From Brevibacillus fortis (GTDB taxonomy: Bacteria > Bacillota > Bacilli > Brevibacillales > Brevibacillaceae), in assembly GCF_003013395.1 (NCBI RefSeq), contig NZ_PXZM01000003.1, forward strand, positions 372,001 through 436,000: a stretch of 64,000 nt of DNA, in the 5' to 3' direction. A program made the position numbers and the translations under genes. Shown in pieces: positions 19,292 through 27,334 of the stretch. The notes under the pieces are model-generated. The model did not search any database. It was not told where the DNA came from and saw only the letters and a list, made by a program, of their open reading frames with translations. Numbering within the stretch: position 1 is the first letter of the stretch; the number at the start of each line of letters is the position of its first letter.

Positions 19292-19964
19292 GCCCGTGGT
19301 CTCTCATATTTGCTTGTCTGCGGAAGTTCAAGCTGTAAAGACGCGCTTGTTCCACGGTTGTTATCTGTTGCTTTTGCCATTCGAGCAAGATCCTGTCGAT
19401 ATAGCGGATGTGGAGCTTGCCGACGGTTGCAGCCTCACGCAAAGCGGTCAAAATCAATTCTTCCTGATAACCGTCCTGTTCCGTCCACATATGGATATTC
19501 TCCAATTCAAACGGTGCTAGCGGGCGACCAAATGCCTGCTCAAAACGAGCGTAAATGGCAACAGGTTCGGCATCCAGAGAAACAGCTACTTCCAAGAATG
19601 GCTCCATGCTTCGCGGATCTGCTTGCTGCTCCCGCCAGGTCTGGTACAGCTTTTTGTACAGCGGGGTCAAATTGTATTGCTCATGACGCATACCAGTCTG
19701 TGGATCGATAAACTCATCTATCGTAATCCAATCTTCTTTTAATAGTTTTTGAAGAGATTGAATCAATCTCCTGCTCGTCATGGACATGCGTTCCTCTAGC
19801 TCCGTTAAGGTCGGGAATCGATTCCCTTCCTGCTGAAAGGACAGCAGATGAATCAGTAGCATCATCTCGTCATCAGTCAATGACATACGCTTATACATTT
19901 TCAAAAGAAGGTTGGAGACCGATGTTGCTCCTTCTTGCAACAATTGCAATATATGGGAGTCCAT
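19281..19964 (-). CDS. dnaD: DnaD-domain replication initiation protein
   Basis: 227 residues. N-terminal winged helix (about 1-100, with FPTLTELEERMSMTSRRLIQSLQKL) and C-terminal DnaB_2/DnaD domain (about 125-200) carrying the EQAFGRPLAPFELENI and ILLEW regions. In B. subtilis DnaD acts with DnaA and DnaB to remodel oriC and load the DnaC helicase. Its place right after asnS is conserved, but nth, which follows dnaD in B. subtilis, is not here. Confidence 0.94.
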   Translation of the reverse strand: MDSHILQLLQEGATSVSNLLLKMYKRMSLTDDEMMLLIHLLSFQQEGNRFPTLTELEERMSMTSRRLIQSLQKLLKEDWITIDEFIDPQTGMRHEQYNLTPLYKKLYQTWREQQADPRSMEPFLEVAVSLDAEPVAIYARFEQAFGRPLAPFELENIHMWTEQDGYQEELILTALREAATVGKLHIRYIDRILLEWQKQQITTVEQARLYSLNFRRQANMRDHGQPL

Positions 19965-20086
19965 AACGCATATTCACCTCTGGGTTGGAATAACAAGGGA
20001 GTGCGTAAAACGCGCTGTCAAACAATAGGAACACCCTGCTGCCCTCTCGCAACAGGGTGTAGATCCTTGATCGATAAAGAAACTCT

Positions 20087-21376
20087 CTATGGGTAGAGAC
20101 GATTCAGCATGCGTGGGAATGGAATAGTTTCACGCACATGATCCAGACCGCAAATCCATGCAATCGTCCGCTCCAGACCCAAACCGAAGCCAGAGTGAGG
20201 AACTGTACCGTATTTGCGCAGATCCAAATACCAGCGATAAGCCTCTTCCGAAAGCTCATGCTCAGCAAAACGTTTCTCCAAGAGTTCTGGATCATCAATC
20301 CGTTGGCTGCCCCCGATGATTTCGCCGTAGCCTTCCGGCGCGATCATATCCGCGCACAGAACCACTTCCGGGCGTTCAGGGTGTGGCTTCATATAGAAAG
20401 CCTTGATTTCGGTAGGATAGTGGGTGATGAAAACAGGCTTGTCGAAGTGGTCCGCAATCATGGTCTCATCCGGTGCCCCAAAGTCGTCTCCCCATTTGAT
20501 CTCGCTACCTTTTTCCTGCAAGAGCTTGATCGCATCGTCATACGTGATGCGTGGGAACGACCCCGTTACATTTTGCAGTTTTGATGTATCGCGCTCCAAC
20601 GTTTTCAGTTCGCGTCCACAGTTTTTCAATACGGATTGTACCACATGGGAAACAAACGCTTCCTGAATACGCAGATTTTCTTCGTGATCCACGAATGCCA
20701 TCTCCGGCTCGATCATCCAGAACTCGATCAAGTGACGACGTGTCTTGGATTTCTCAGCACGGAAAGTTGGACCGAAAGAGTAAACGCGACCTAACGCCAT
20801 AGCGACTGCTTCCATATAAAGCTGGCCGGACTGCGAGAGATATGCATCCTCATCAAAATATTTGGTATGGAACAGATTAGTGGTACCTTCCGCAGAGGTC
20901 GGTGTCAAAATCGGTGGATCTACCTTTACGAATCCGTTCTCGTGGAAGAACTCATACATGGCGCGAATCACCTCGGAACGCACAGCCATGACTGCACGCT
21001 GACGTGGAGAACGCAACCACAGGTGGCGATGGTCCATGAGGAAGTCAACACCGTGTTCCTTCAAGGAAATCGGATACTCCTGGGCGATCTGAATAATTTC
21101 CACACCTGTTACTGTCAGTTCGTAACCGCTTGGTGCGCGGTCATCAGCACGAACAACACCGGTTATGTATAGTGAGCTTTCTTGTGTGAGCTGCGATGCA
21201 TTCTCCCACACTTCTTCCGCTACTTCTGCTTTTACTACTACACCTTGAATAAAACCAGAGCCATCACGGAGCTGCAAAAATTGAATCTTGCCGCTGCTGC
21301 GTTTGTTGTATAACCAGCATCCCAGGCGTACTTCTTGTCCAACATGCTGCCCGATTCGGGCAATCGTCGTCAACAT
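20087..21376 (-). CDS. asnS: Asparaginyl-tRNA synthetase
   Basis: Class II aminoacyl-tRNA synthetase charging tRNA-Asn, 429 residues. N-terminal OB-fold anticodon-binding domain (1-110), then the catalytic core with motif 2 [19 protein letters not shown] and motif 3 [13 protein letters not shown]. The start at 21376 (MLTTIAR) is supported by GGAGGG 9 bases upstream and by the predicted transcript start, which lies just downstream of the longer frame's first codon. No T-box leader precedes it. Confidence 0.96.
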   Translation of the reverse strand: MLTTIARIGQHVGQEVRLGCWLYNKRSSGKIQFLQLRDGSGFIQGVVVKAEVAEEVWENASQLTQESSLYITGVVRADDRAPSGYELTVTGVEIIQIAQEYPISLKEHGVDFLMDHRHLWLRSPRQRAVMAVRSEVIRAMYEFFHENGFVKVDPPILTPTSAEGTTNLFHTKYFDEDAYLSQSGQLYMEAVAMALGRVYSFGPTFRAEKSKTRRHLIEFWMIEPEMAFVDHEENLRIQEAFVSHVVQSVLKNCGRELKTLERDTSKLQNVTGSFPRITYDDAIKLLQEKGSEIKWGDDFGAPDETMIADHFDKPVFITHYPTEIKAFYMKPHPERPEVVLCADMIAPEGYGEIIGGSQRIDDPELLEKRFAEHELSEEAYRWYLDLRKYGTVPHSGFGLGLERTIAWICGLDHVRETIPFPRMLNRLYP

Positions 21377-21432
21377 TGAATGATTCCCTCCATTTACCAT
21401 GCCACGCAAATACAGACTAAGTATACCTAACA

Positions 21433-21461
21433 ATTATACTATTGGGGGCCTGCAAATTCAA
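21433..21461 (-). promoter_or_regulatory. asnS: Sigma-A promoter of asnS
   Basis: Minus strand TTGAAT (21456-21461) and TATAAT (21433-21438) with a 17-base spacer. The start falls near 21426, giving a leader of about 50 bases. Confidence 0.8.
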
Positions 21462-21519
21462 TGAAAGTCTCTTTTAAAATGTTAACCATAAAATAATTAT
21501 GTAAACAAAATGTGCATTT

Positions 21520-21548
21520 GGGAGACCTGATCTCAACATCGGCCTCCC
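21520..21548 (-). terminator. Possible terminator of the repeat-protein gene
   Basis: On the minus strand GGGAGGCC pairs with GGTCTCCC around a 13-base loop, 45 bases after the stop of the repeat protein. The following bases are only modestly T-rich, so it may also be a transcript-stabilising hairpin. Confidence 0.5.
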
Positions 21549-21592
21549 TGCTTCTGATTCATCCACTCGCCCCATTGTTGTTTCCTACCGAA

Positions 21593-24463
21593 TTATTTAT
21601 CATACTCGATATCGCTATCGTATTCTTCACTACTTTCATAATAATCTTGCTCGAGATCACTTTCATCCGTATCCTCTTCATCTTCATCCATGTCATCCTC
21701 GTCCATGTCCTCATCTTCCGTGTCTTCATCGTCCGTATCTTCATAATCCGTGTCTTCATAATCCGTGTCTTCATCGTCCGTATCTTCATAATCCGTATCT
21801 TCATCATCCGTGTCTTCATCATCCGAGTCTTCATCATCGGTATCTTCATCATCGGCATCATCATCATCGGTGTCATCATCATCGGTGTCATCATCATCGG
21901 TATCTTCATCATCCATGTCTTCATCATCCATGTCTTGATCTTCCTCGATCTGATCTTCGTCGACTTCTTCTGCCTCCAGTTGCTCCCTCTCCGTTGACCA
22001 TTCCAATATTTCGTGTGGAACACCTATCCCCTTTTCTCCAATCGCGATCCAGTGAATTACACCAGTCGTTTCTTGACCCTCTTGATTGCGAAACACGGTG
22101 ATGATCGCAGAAGTCCTCTTGGTGTATTTGAGCGACGTATATATCCCCGGTTGATTTGTCATCGCCACCATACAATAATGTGTATCCGCATATGGCTGTG
22201 GCAAACGAACGGTCACATCTGTGGACTTGCTCGTGGCAGAAAGTCTGAATGGGACGAAACCGAATTGTTGAAAGGTTACTCCTACGTGATTATGCGTTTC
22301 AATGACCGGAAAGCTCAGCTTCTCAGCCGTAATCGACTCATTCGCAATGTGAAGCGTAGAGACAGCTTTGGGCGCAATTTTGGAACCGGTCACGGAGTCC
22401 TCTGCCAGTTTTTCCTGCGTAATGATCCGGTTTTGCAGATGCTGTTCTGTTATGCTTTTGGTGACAAGATGATTTCCTTTGAGCGTCCCCTCCATAATAT
22501 GGGTTCCATCCAAGCTGCCTTTTATGACATGAGCACCATGAATCGAATGGCTATCCAGCTTGCTCGCATCAATGCTCTGGTCAGCTATTTTCTCTCGGGT
22601 GACACTGCCTTCCTGTAATTTTTCCTTGGAAATGGAGTTACCCTGGAGATGTTCATTTTGAATGGTATGACTGTTGAGATGTGTAGACGATATTGCTTTT
22701 TCGGCGATCTTTTCCCCTGTGACGGCTGCTCTGCCCAGGTGGCGTGTCTTGATCGCATCTTTGGCTATTTTGGGGGCTGTGACGACGGCATCTCCAATTT
22801 TGCTTGTCGTAATGCTTAGGTCTGAAATTTTGTCTGTGGAAACAGATTCCGGCGCCAATTTTGAGGTGGTCACCAAGTGGTCATGCAGATGTTGCGTGTG
22901 GATGATGTATTCGCGTAGATGATTGCCCCCAATGAGTTTGTCAGCCAAATGATGTTCTTCTACAGATCTTCTTGCCAACTTTTCTGAACGAATGGACCCG
23001 TCAATCAGATGTCGTGAACTCACACTCTCGTCGAGTAAGTGTTTCTCTCCTACACTCCTGTTCGCCAATTTGTCGATAGTGACAGCCTTGTCGGCTATTT
23101 TTCCAGTGGTAACCTGCTGATCCCCAATTTTTTTGGACGTCAGCATCCCGTCTTGCAAGTGGCTCGCTAGGACACTACCAGCTTGTAAATGTGTACTACC
23201 GATGGATTCTTTGGCGAGTTTTTCTGTCGTCACACTGTTATTGTCCAAATGCTCAGTCAAAATCGCATATGGCCCCACTTTATCACTGGTCACTGCTTCT
23301 GGCTGTAAATGCTGGCTGTAAATGGCCTGAAATGCAATGTGATGATTCGTGATGCTGCCAGCGCTAATATTACTGCCATCTATTAGCTCTTCAGTGAGGT
23401 GGTGACGGTAAATGGAGCCTTCACGGATATGTTGAGACTCAATTGCATCCTCGTCTATCTTCGTCGAAGTGACTGCTCCATCGCGTATTTTATCTCCTGT
23501 GACTGCTCCATCCTCAAGCTTCACTGTGTTGATCACATAATTGGCGAGGTTACTTGTTTGAATGGATCCCATTTTTATTTTTTCCGTAGTAATCGATTGA
23601 TCCTGGATCAACTCATGCGTAATGGCTTGCTCCTGAATATGCTTACTCTGAATCGAGTGGTCGGCAAATTTCATGGAGTCGATGGTTTTATCAGCTAACT
23701 TCTCCGACGTAATGCTATGATTGATCAATTTTTGCGCGGATATCGAATAATCCTGCAAATGCTCACCGTCTACGATTCCCCGCCCCAGATGATCCCTCAG
23801 TATCGCATGCGGTGCGAGTTTGGTGGAGGTTACGCTCATGTCCGCGAGTTTGCTGCTGTCCACGGCATAATCCTTCAAAATCGAATTATCCACGGCGCCT
23901 TGCTTAATCTTGGATGAGTCAATGGCACGATTCGCAATTTTTTCTGTTGTCACCGATTGATCTGTCAAGTCGTCTGTATAGACAAACGATTGGACACGAT
24001 CATCATTTCGATCTTTGATGACCTTCGAATAAAAGTTCTGATTGGTGGATGCGTTTTGATTGGTTGATGAGTTCTGATTAGTGGATGAGTTCTGATTGGT
24101 GGATGAGTTTTGTTTGGCTGTTGAGTTTTGTTTGGAGGATACGCTCTGTTTAGAAGTTGAATCCTGTTTGGAAGACGAGTCCTGTTTGAAAGACGACTCC
24201 TGTTTGAAAGACGAGTCCTGTCTGGAGGATAGGTCCTGCTTGGGTACTTTGGGAATCGGTTGTTGTTGCTCTTTGGGTGTGGCATCAGAGAGGGGAGGTA
24301 TTCTCTGATTGCTCTCCAAATTACTTTCAAGCAGATTTAATTCGAGGTCTTCCATCCACTCCCGATCGGGTGATGATGTATAAGAGAGCGGTAACTCGTG
24401 CATGGTCTGCCTAAAGGTTTTACTCAGACTTTTGTTTGTTTTTCGCCGGTTCACATTGGCCAT
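21593..24463 (-). CDS. Giant three-repeat protein with WIAxG-type terminal domain
   Basis: 956 residues, no signal peptide, membrane segment or sortase motif. Order: basic N-terminus (1-30); acidic linker; 12 hexapeptides K/N-Q-D/N-S-S-x (75-146); 55 decapeptides in unbroken register (170-719), consensus S/A-I/V-x-T/S-x-K/H-L/I-x-x-x; a globular domain (about 720-815) ending in HWIAIG (804-809), similar to what I recall as WIAG-tail domains of Brevibacillus and Paenibacillus; then an Asp/Glu tail with 17 pentapeptides TDDED (845-929). Decapeptides of this kind also occur in phage tail fibres. A fibrous spore- or cell-surface protein is likely but inferred. RBS AGGAGGCAAGGAG precedes the ATG. 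Confidence 0.9.
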   Translation of the reverse strand: MANVNRRKTNKSLSKTFRQTMHELPLSYTSSPDREWMEDLELNLLESNLESNQRIPPLSDATPKEQQQPIPKVPKQDLSSRQDSSFKQESSFKQDSSSKQDSTSKQSVSSKQNSTAKQNSSTNQNSSTNQNSSTNQNASTNQNFYSKVIKDRNDDRVQSFVYTDDLTDQSVTTEKIANRAIDSSKIKQGAVDNSILKDYAVDSSKLADMSVTSTKLAPHAILRDHLGRGIVDGEHLQDYSISAQKLINHSITSEKLADKTIDSMKFADHSIQSKHIQEQAITHELIQDQSITTEKIKMGSIQTSNLANYVINTVKLEDGAVTGDKIRDGAVTSTKIDEDAIESQHIREGSIYRHHLTEELIDGSNISAGSITNHHIAFQAIYSQHLQPEAVTSDKVGPYAILTEHLDNNSVTTEKLAKESIGSTHLQAGSVLASHLQDGMLTSKKIGDQQVTTGKIADKAVTIDKLANRSVGEKHLLDESVSSRHLIDGSIRSEKLARRSVEEHHLADKLIGGNHLREYIIHTQHLHDHLVTTSKLAPESVSTDKISDLSITTSKIGDAVVTAPKIAKDAIKTRHLGRAAVTGEKIAEKAISSTHLNSHTIQNEHLQGNSISKEKLQEGSVTREKIADQSIDASKLDSHSIHGAHVIKGSLDGTHIMEGTLKGNHLVTKSITEQHLQNRIITQEKLAEDSVTGSKIAPKAVSTLHIANESITAEKLSFPVIETHNHVGVTFQQFGFVPFRLSATSKSTDVTVRLPQPYADTHYCMVAMTNQPGIYTSLKYTKRTSAIITVFRNQEGQETTGVIHWIAIGEKGIGVPHEILEWSTEREQLEAEEVDEDQIEEDQDMDDEDMDDEDTDDDDTDDDDTDDDDADDEDTDDEDSDDEDTDDEDTDYEDTDDEDTDYEDTDYEDTDDEDTEDEDMDEDDMDEDEEDTDESDLEQDYYESSEEYDSDIEYDK
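21677..21931 (-). repeat. 15-bp coding repeat for acidic pentapeptides
   Basis: Seventeen consecutive 15-base units encode [TMAS]-D-[DEY]-[ED]-[DE]. Neighbouring units are nearly identical at DNA level (GATGATGA/GGATTATGA variants), so recombination or slippage could change the copy number in frame. Confidence 0.9.
22307..23956 (-). repeat. 55 tandem decapeptide-coding units (30 bp each)
   Basis: Exactly 1650 bases encode 55 units of 10 residues without insertion or deletion. Position 2 is always V, I or L; position 7 is almost always L or I, otherwise V or F; position 6 is Lys in 28 units, His in 23, and I, L or N in four. DNA identity between units is low, so the array is old or selected at protein level. 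Confidence 0.92.
24026..24241 (-). repeat. 12 tandem hexapeptide-coding units (18 bp each)
   Basis: Residues 75-146 form twelve hexapeptides starting KQDLSS, RQDSSF, KQESSF and drifting to NQNSST, NQNAST. The last units are near-identical at DNA level, so they look recently expanded. Confidence 0.9.
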
Positions 24464-24586
24464 AGGGTCTCCTTGCCTCCTGATTTCATTCCCGTATCAC
24501 TCTTGTAGGATATTCAGCCATTTCGGTATTTGGCACCGCGTCTACAAAATTGTTTCGTCCTTATTTGCCTAAGTTGCCAGCAAACG

Positions 24587-24629
24587 CAAAAAAACCTGCT
24601 TCGCCAACTCTTCCATTGGCTAGCAGGTT
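24587..24629 (-). terminator. Terminator of the FtsH-like operon
   Basis: On the minus strand AACCTGCT-A-GCCAA pairs with TTGGC-GA-AGCAGGTT, then seven T's, just after the protease stop codon and before the repeat-protein gene. Confidence 0.9.
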
Positions 24630-24641
24630 CTTTATCTTCAT

Positions 24642-26153
24642 TTATACCGCAACTTCTTCCTTCGTTTGTGACAAAAGCGTCCTAAACTCATCGCCTTGCA
24701 GAACTTCTGCTTCCATCAAAGTGTACAAGCCCGTTTGGAAAACGGAGTCATACTGTCTCAAAAGATTGCGAGTTTCTGTGAGCAATCCTTCCAAGAGGCG
24801 CTCAACCTCGTCATGAATACGACTCTTCTCCACGTATTGCAAATGTACAATCCCCAGATCCGACATCCCGCTTTGTACAATTTCCTGTGCCATTCCCAGC
24901 GCTTGCTCGAAATCATTCTTCGATCCAGTACTGCGTCCACCGTAGTAGATTTCCTCCGCTACGGCTCCCCCGAGGCTAACCATGATTTGCTTTTCCATTG
25001 CTTCCTTGGTATACAGATAGCGGTCTTCCATTGGATTTTGTCGGACGTATCCAAGTGCTTTGCCACGTGGACTCAGCGTGACCTGCGAGACAGAGCCTGA
25101 TCGCACCATCTCACTGACAATGGCATGGCCCAATTCATGAAGAGCAACACGCTTCTTCTCTTCCTCTGATGCTTGACGGTCAACCTTCTCTCCGAGCATG
25201 ACCTTGTCCACAGCAAAAGCAAAATGCTTCGCAGTGATCTTTTCCTGACGGTCACGCATGGCGTAAATGGCCGCTTCATTCGCTACACTTTCCAGCTGAG
25301 CGCCAGAAAAACCGAATGTCTCCTGTGCCACTTTTTCCAGTGTGACGTCCTCGCCAAGCGGTTTATTAGCCGTATGAATGGTCAATATCTGCTCGCGTGC
25401 TGGCTTGTCTGGAAGATCAACGCAAATATGACGGTCAAAACGACCAGGACGCAACAGCGCTGCATCGAGCATGTCTTTCCGGTTCGTAGCTGCCATGACT
25501 AAAATTCTCGGCTTGTCGGTCGTAGCTACACCATCCATCTCTGTCAACAGCTGGTTCAAGGTTTGATCGTATTCACGCTGCTGTTGACCGTCCCTTTTTC
25601 CACCGACGACATCGATCTCATCGATAAAAATAATCGCGCTGTCTTGCCCATTTTTCTCTGCTAATGCCTTCGCTTCTTGAAACAATTCACGGACGCGTTG
25701 TGCACCGACACCGACGTACATTTCTACAAACTGCGAACCTGAAGCCGCCACAAAAGCAGAATTTGTATAGTTCGCTGCCGCTTTCGCCATCAGTGTCTTA
25801 CCCGTACCAGGAGGACCTGTCAAAAGAACACCTTTGATCGGGCGAATCCCGTATTGCTCAATTTTGTCCTTGTACACCAGAAAATCAAGCGATTCCTTCA
25901 GTTCTTTTTTTGCGCGTTCCTGTCCACCGATATCAGCAAACTGTACGTCCGATTTCGGCAGCTCGTGCTTGTTTACTTTTCTTTTCCCACCAAGCGCGAC
26001 ATTCCCGCCTTGTCCATTTTGTTGACGAATAACCAGAAAGTAAATCGCCCCCAGTACGGCTCCAAATACCAGGAAAGGCGTAATATTTACACCTAGAAAA
26101 ACAAGAAAAATCAACAGTGCAGGTACGACGCCGATCAGTATTTCCTTACGCAC
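24642..26153 (-). CDS. Short FtsH-like AAA+ zinc protease
   Basis: 503 residues against 610-650 for FtsH. Two membrane helices (about 5-23 and 27-45) are joined by a loop of only a few residues, so the extracytoplasmic domain of FtsH is missing. The AAA module is complete (Walker A GPPGTGKT, Walker B IIFIDEID, second region of homology ATNRKDMLDAALLRPGRFDR), and the zinc site HELGH is at 339-343 with the third ligand in GSKNDFEQA, so it should be active. The C-terminus is also short. The first 8 bases overlap the upstream membrane-protein gene, implying coupled translation and probably a complex. Confidence 0.92.
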   Translation of the reverse strand: MRKEILIGVVPALLIFLVFLGVNITPFLVFGAVLGAIYFLVIRQQNGQGGNVALGGKRKVNKHELPKSDVQFADIGGQERAKKELKESLDFLVYKDKIEQYGIRPIKGVLLTGPPGTGKTLMAKAAANYTNSAFVAASGSQFVEMYVGVGAQRVRELFQEAKALAEKNGQDSAIIFIDEIDVVGGKRDGQQQREYDQTLNQLLTEMDGVATTDKPRILVMAATNRKDMLDAALLRPGRFDRHICVDLPDKPAREQILTIHTANKPLGEDVTLEKVAQETFGFSGAQLESVANEAAIYAMRDRQEKITAKHFAFAVDKVMLGEKVDRQASEEEKKRVALHELGHAIVSEMVRSGSVSQVTLSPRGKALGYVRQNPMEDRYLYTKEAMEKQIMVSLGGAVAEEIYYGGRSTGSKNDFEQALGMAQEIVQSGMSDLGIVHLQYVEKSRIHDEVERLLEGLLTETRNLLRQYDSVFQTGLYTLMEAEVLQGDEFRTLLSQTKEEVAV

Positions 26154-26673
26154 GTGCCGTCACCTCTTTTTCAATTGAACGGGATATGATGGTGTAAAAA
26201 TCCTCCGTTCCTTTTTTCAAGTAAACATAAATGTTCTCGTCATCCATCAATGCAGATGCTTCGTCCAGCTGATTCCCCTTTTTCCATTGTTCCATGAGGG
26301 CCGGAATGCGGCTATATTCATGTAATTCCACCGCTTCAGTAAACACAAATTGACCGCTCTGCCATATATCGTTCATCGTTGTCGACTGGTTGTCTATGTC
26401 AATGACTACTTCTTTTTCCCCTGCAATCTTTTTTGTTTCTGCTAACAGATTGCGATATTCTGCTGGAAAAGCGTCTGGCTTTGTAACAGTTACATCTATT
26501 TGAATTTTATCTTTGTTGATCTCCAAATTGCCCAATGTTGCGGACTGCATTTGTCCAATTTCTGCACGGATTGGCTCCTCAATCTCCATCTTTTGATACA
26601 AGAACCATCCTCCGAACAGGAGTGCCAATGTTGCTACCAAAGACAATCCAATTGTGCTCTTTTTCAACTGCAC
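26146..26673 (-). CDS. Membrane-anchored partner of the FtsH-like protease
   Basis: 175 residues from a GTG at 26673 preceded by GGGGGGAG at 5 bases; the frame stays open to 26748 without a ribosome binding site. One N-terminal membrane segment (about residues 7-26), then a ~150-residue extracytoplasmic alpha/beta domain with many acidic residues, and no family I recognise. It overlaps the protease gene by 8 bases. Since that protease lacks its own extracytoplasmic domain, this protein may supply substrate recognition or regulation outside the membrane; this is inference from operon structure. Confidence 0.8.
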   Translation of the reverse strand: MQLKKSTIGLSLVATLALLFGGWFLYQKMEIEEPIRAEIGQMQSATLGNLEINKDKIQIDVTVTKPDAFPAEYRNLLAETKKIAGEKEVVIDIDNQSTTMNDIWQSGQFVFTEAVELHEYSRIPALMEQWKKGNQLDEASALMDDENIYVYLKKGTEDFYTIISRSIEKEVTARA

Positions 26674-26779
26674 GGCTACTCCCCCCATAAATATCGTTCT
26701 CGTTTTCTCTCTCTGCAACGTCCCCAGTATATCATATGAGTATATCAATTTCTTATACAGATGTTGGGTGGAATGCCAA

Positions 26780-26810
26780 ACAGGCCTTCTCCCATAAGGA
26801 AAAGGCCTGT
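26780..26810 (-). terminator. Terminator-like hairpin after ypmB
   Basis: On the minus strand ACAGGCCTTTTCC pairs with GGGAGAAGGCCTGT around TTAT; the T-run is short (TTTGG). It separates ypmB from the FtsH-like operon. Confidence 0.7.
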
Positions 26811-26825
26811 CGTCAAGGAAGCGTA

Positions 26826-27305
26826 TTAGGTTGGCGCAAGCACGTATGAGGTTAGTAGAGCACCTGTGAATAAATCATAGTGAATATAGTGAAAACGACC
26901 GTCTTTGTCTTTAACAGTGACTTCCCAAAATTTCTTGGCGTTTTCGAGACCAGGAACCAAATGAGTGATCTCCGATTGCGGGAATGACTTGTAAACCGCC
27001 TCTTCTACATTCTTTTTGGGAACTGCTAGATCCATTCGATCAAAGCTAACTTTTTGATCTGTCATCCAAGCAACAACCGGTGTCCCCGCCTTATTTTTCC
27101 CAATGACGACCGCGTAGCTCTCCTTGCCTCGATATTCATCAATGGATTCAATCTCCGTGATCGTTGTACGGTCGTGGACCCACTGACGAACGGTCTCCTC
27201 AAATTGTTTGCGCTCTCCTGCTACTGAAGCCGTCAAGTGATAGGCGAATCCTGCTCCCGTTAGTAAAATGACGGCTACGATTGATAGGATAATTCGTACT
27301 AACAC
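26826..27305 (-). CDS. ypmB: YpmB-like membrane-anchored protein (DUF5590)
   Basis: 159 residues: one N-terminal membrane segment (3-22), then an extracytoplasmic PepSY-like domain ending HYIHYDLFTGALL. Length, topology and location next to the dinG and asnS region match B. subtilis YpmB, whose function is unknown. In B. subtilis aspB follows; here an accessory region does. It follows the 27335-28039 gene by 29 bases and is probably co-transcribed with it. Confidence 0.85.
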   Translation of the reverse strand: MLVRIILSIVAVILLTGAGFAYHLTASVAGERKQFEETVRQWVHDRTTITEIESIDEYRGKESYAVVIGKNKAGTPVVAWMTDQKVSFDRMDLAVPKKNVEEAVYKSFPQSEITHLVPGLENAKKFWEVTVKDKDGRFHYIHYDLFTGALLTSYVLAPT

Positions 27306-27334
27306 AGCAAAGTAACTCCTTTACGTGGCTGACA

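Noticed and set aside
21480..21515. BirA-operator-like half sites (TGTTAACC and TGTAAAC) between asnS and the repeat-protein gene
   Set aside because: The half sites are in direct orientation, not the inverted pair BirA needs, and no biotin gene is near.
21593..21997. Ile/Val-rich plus-strand ORF opposite the acidic repeats
   Set aside because: It is the antisense reading of Asp/Glu codons (GAT/GAA give ATC/TTC), has no ribosome binding site and lies in a well supported gene.
21593..24463. Prophage tail fibre gene
   Set aside because: The decapeptides resemble phage fibres, but no capsid, tail, lysis or integrase gene is in the window, and the neighbours are chromosomal.
24506..24514. Sigma-K -10 candidate (AATATCCTA on the minus strand) ahead of the repeat-protein gene
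   Set aside because: One mismatch to CATAnnnTA and no AC at the required distance upstream. The expression time of this gene stays open.
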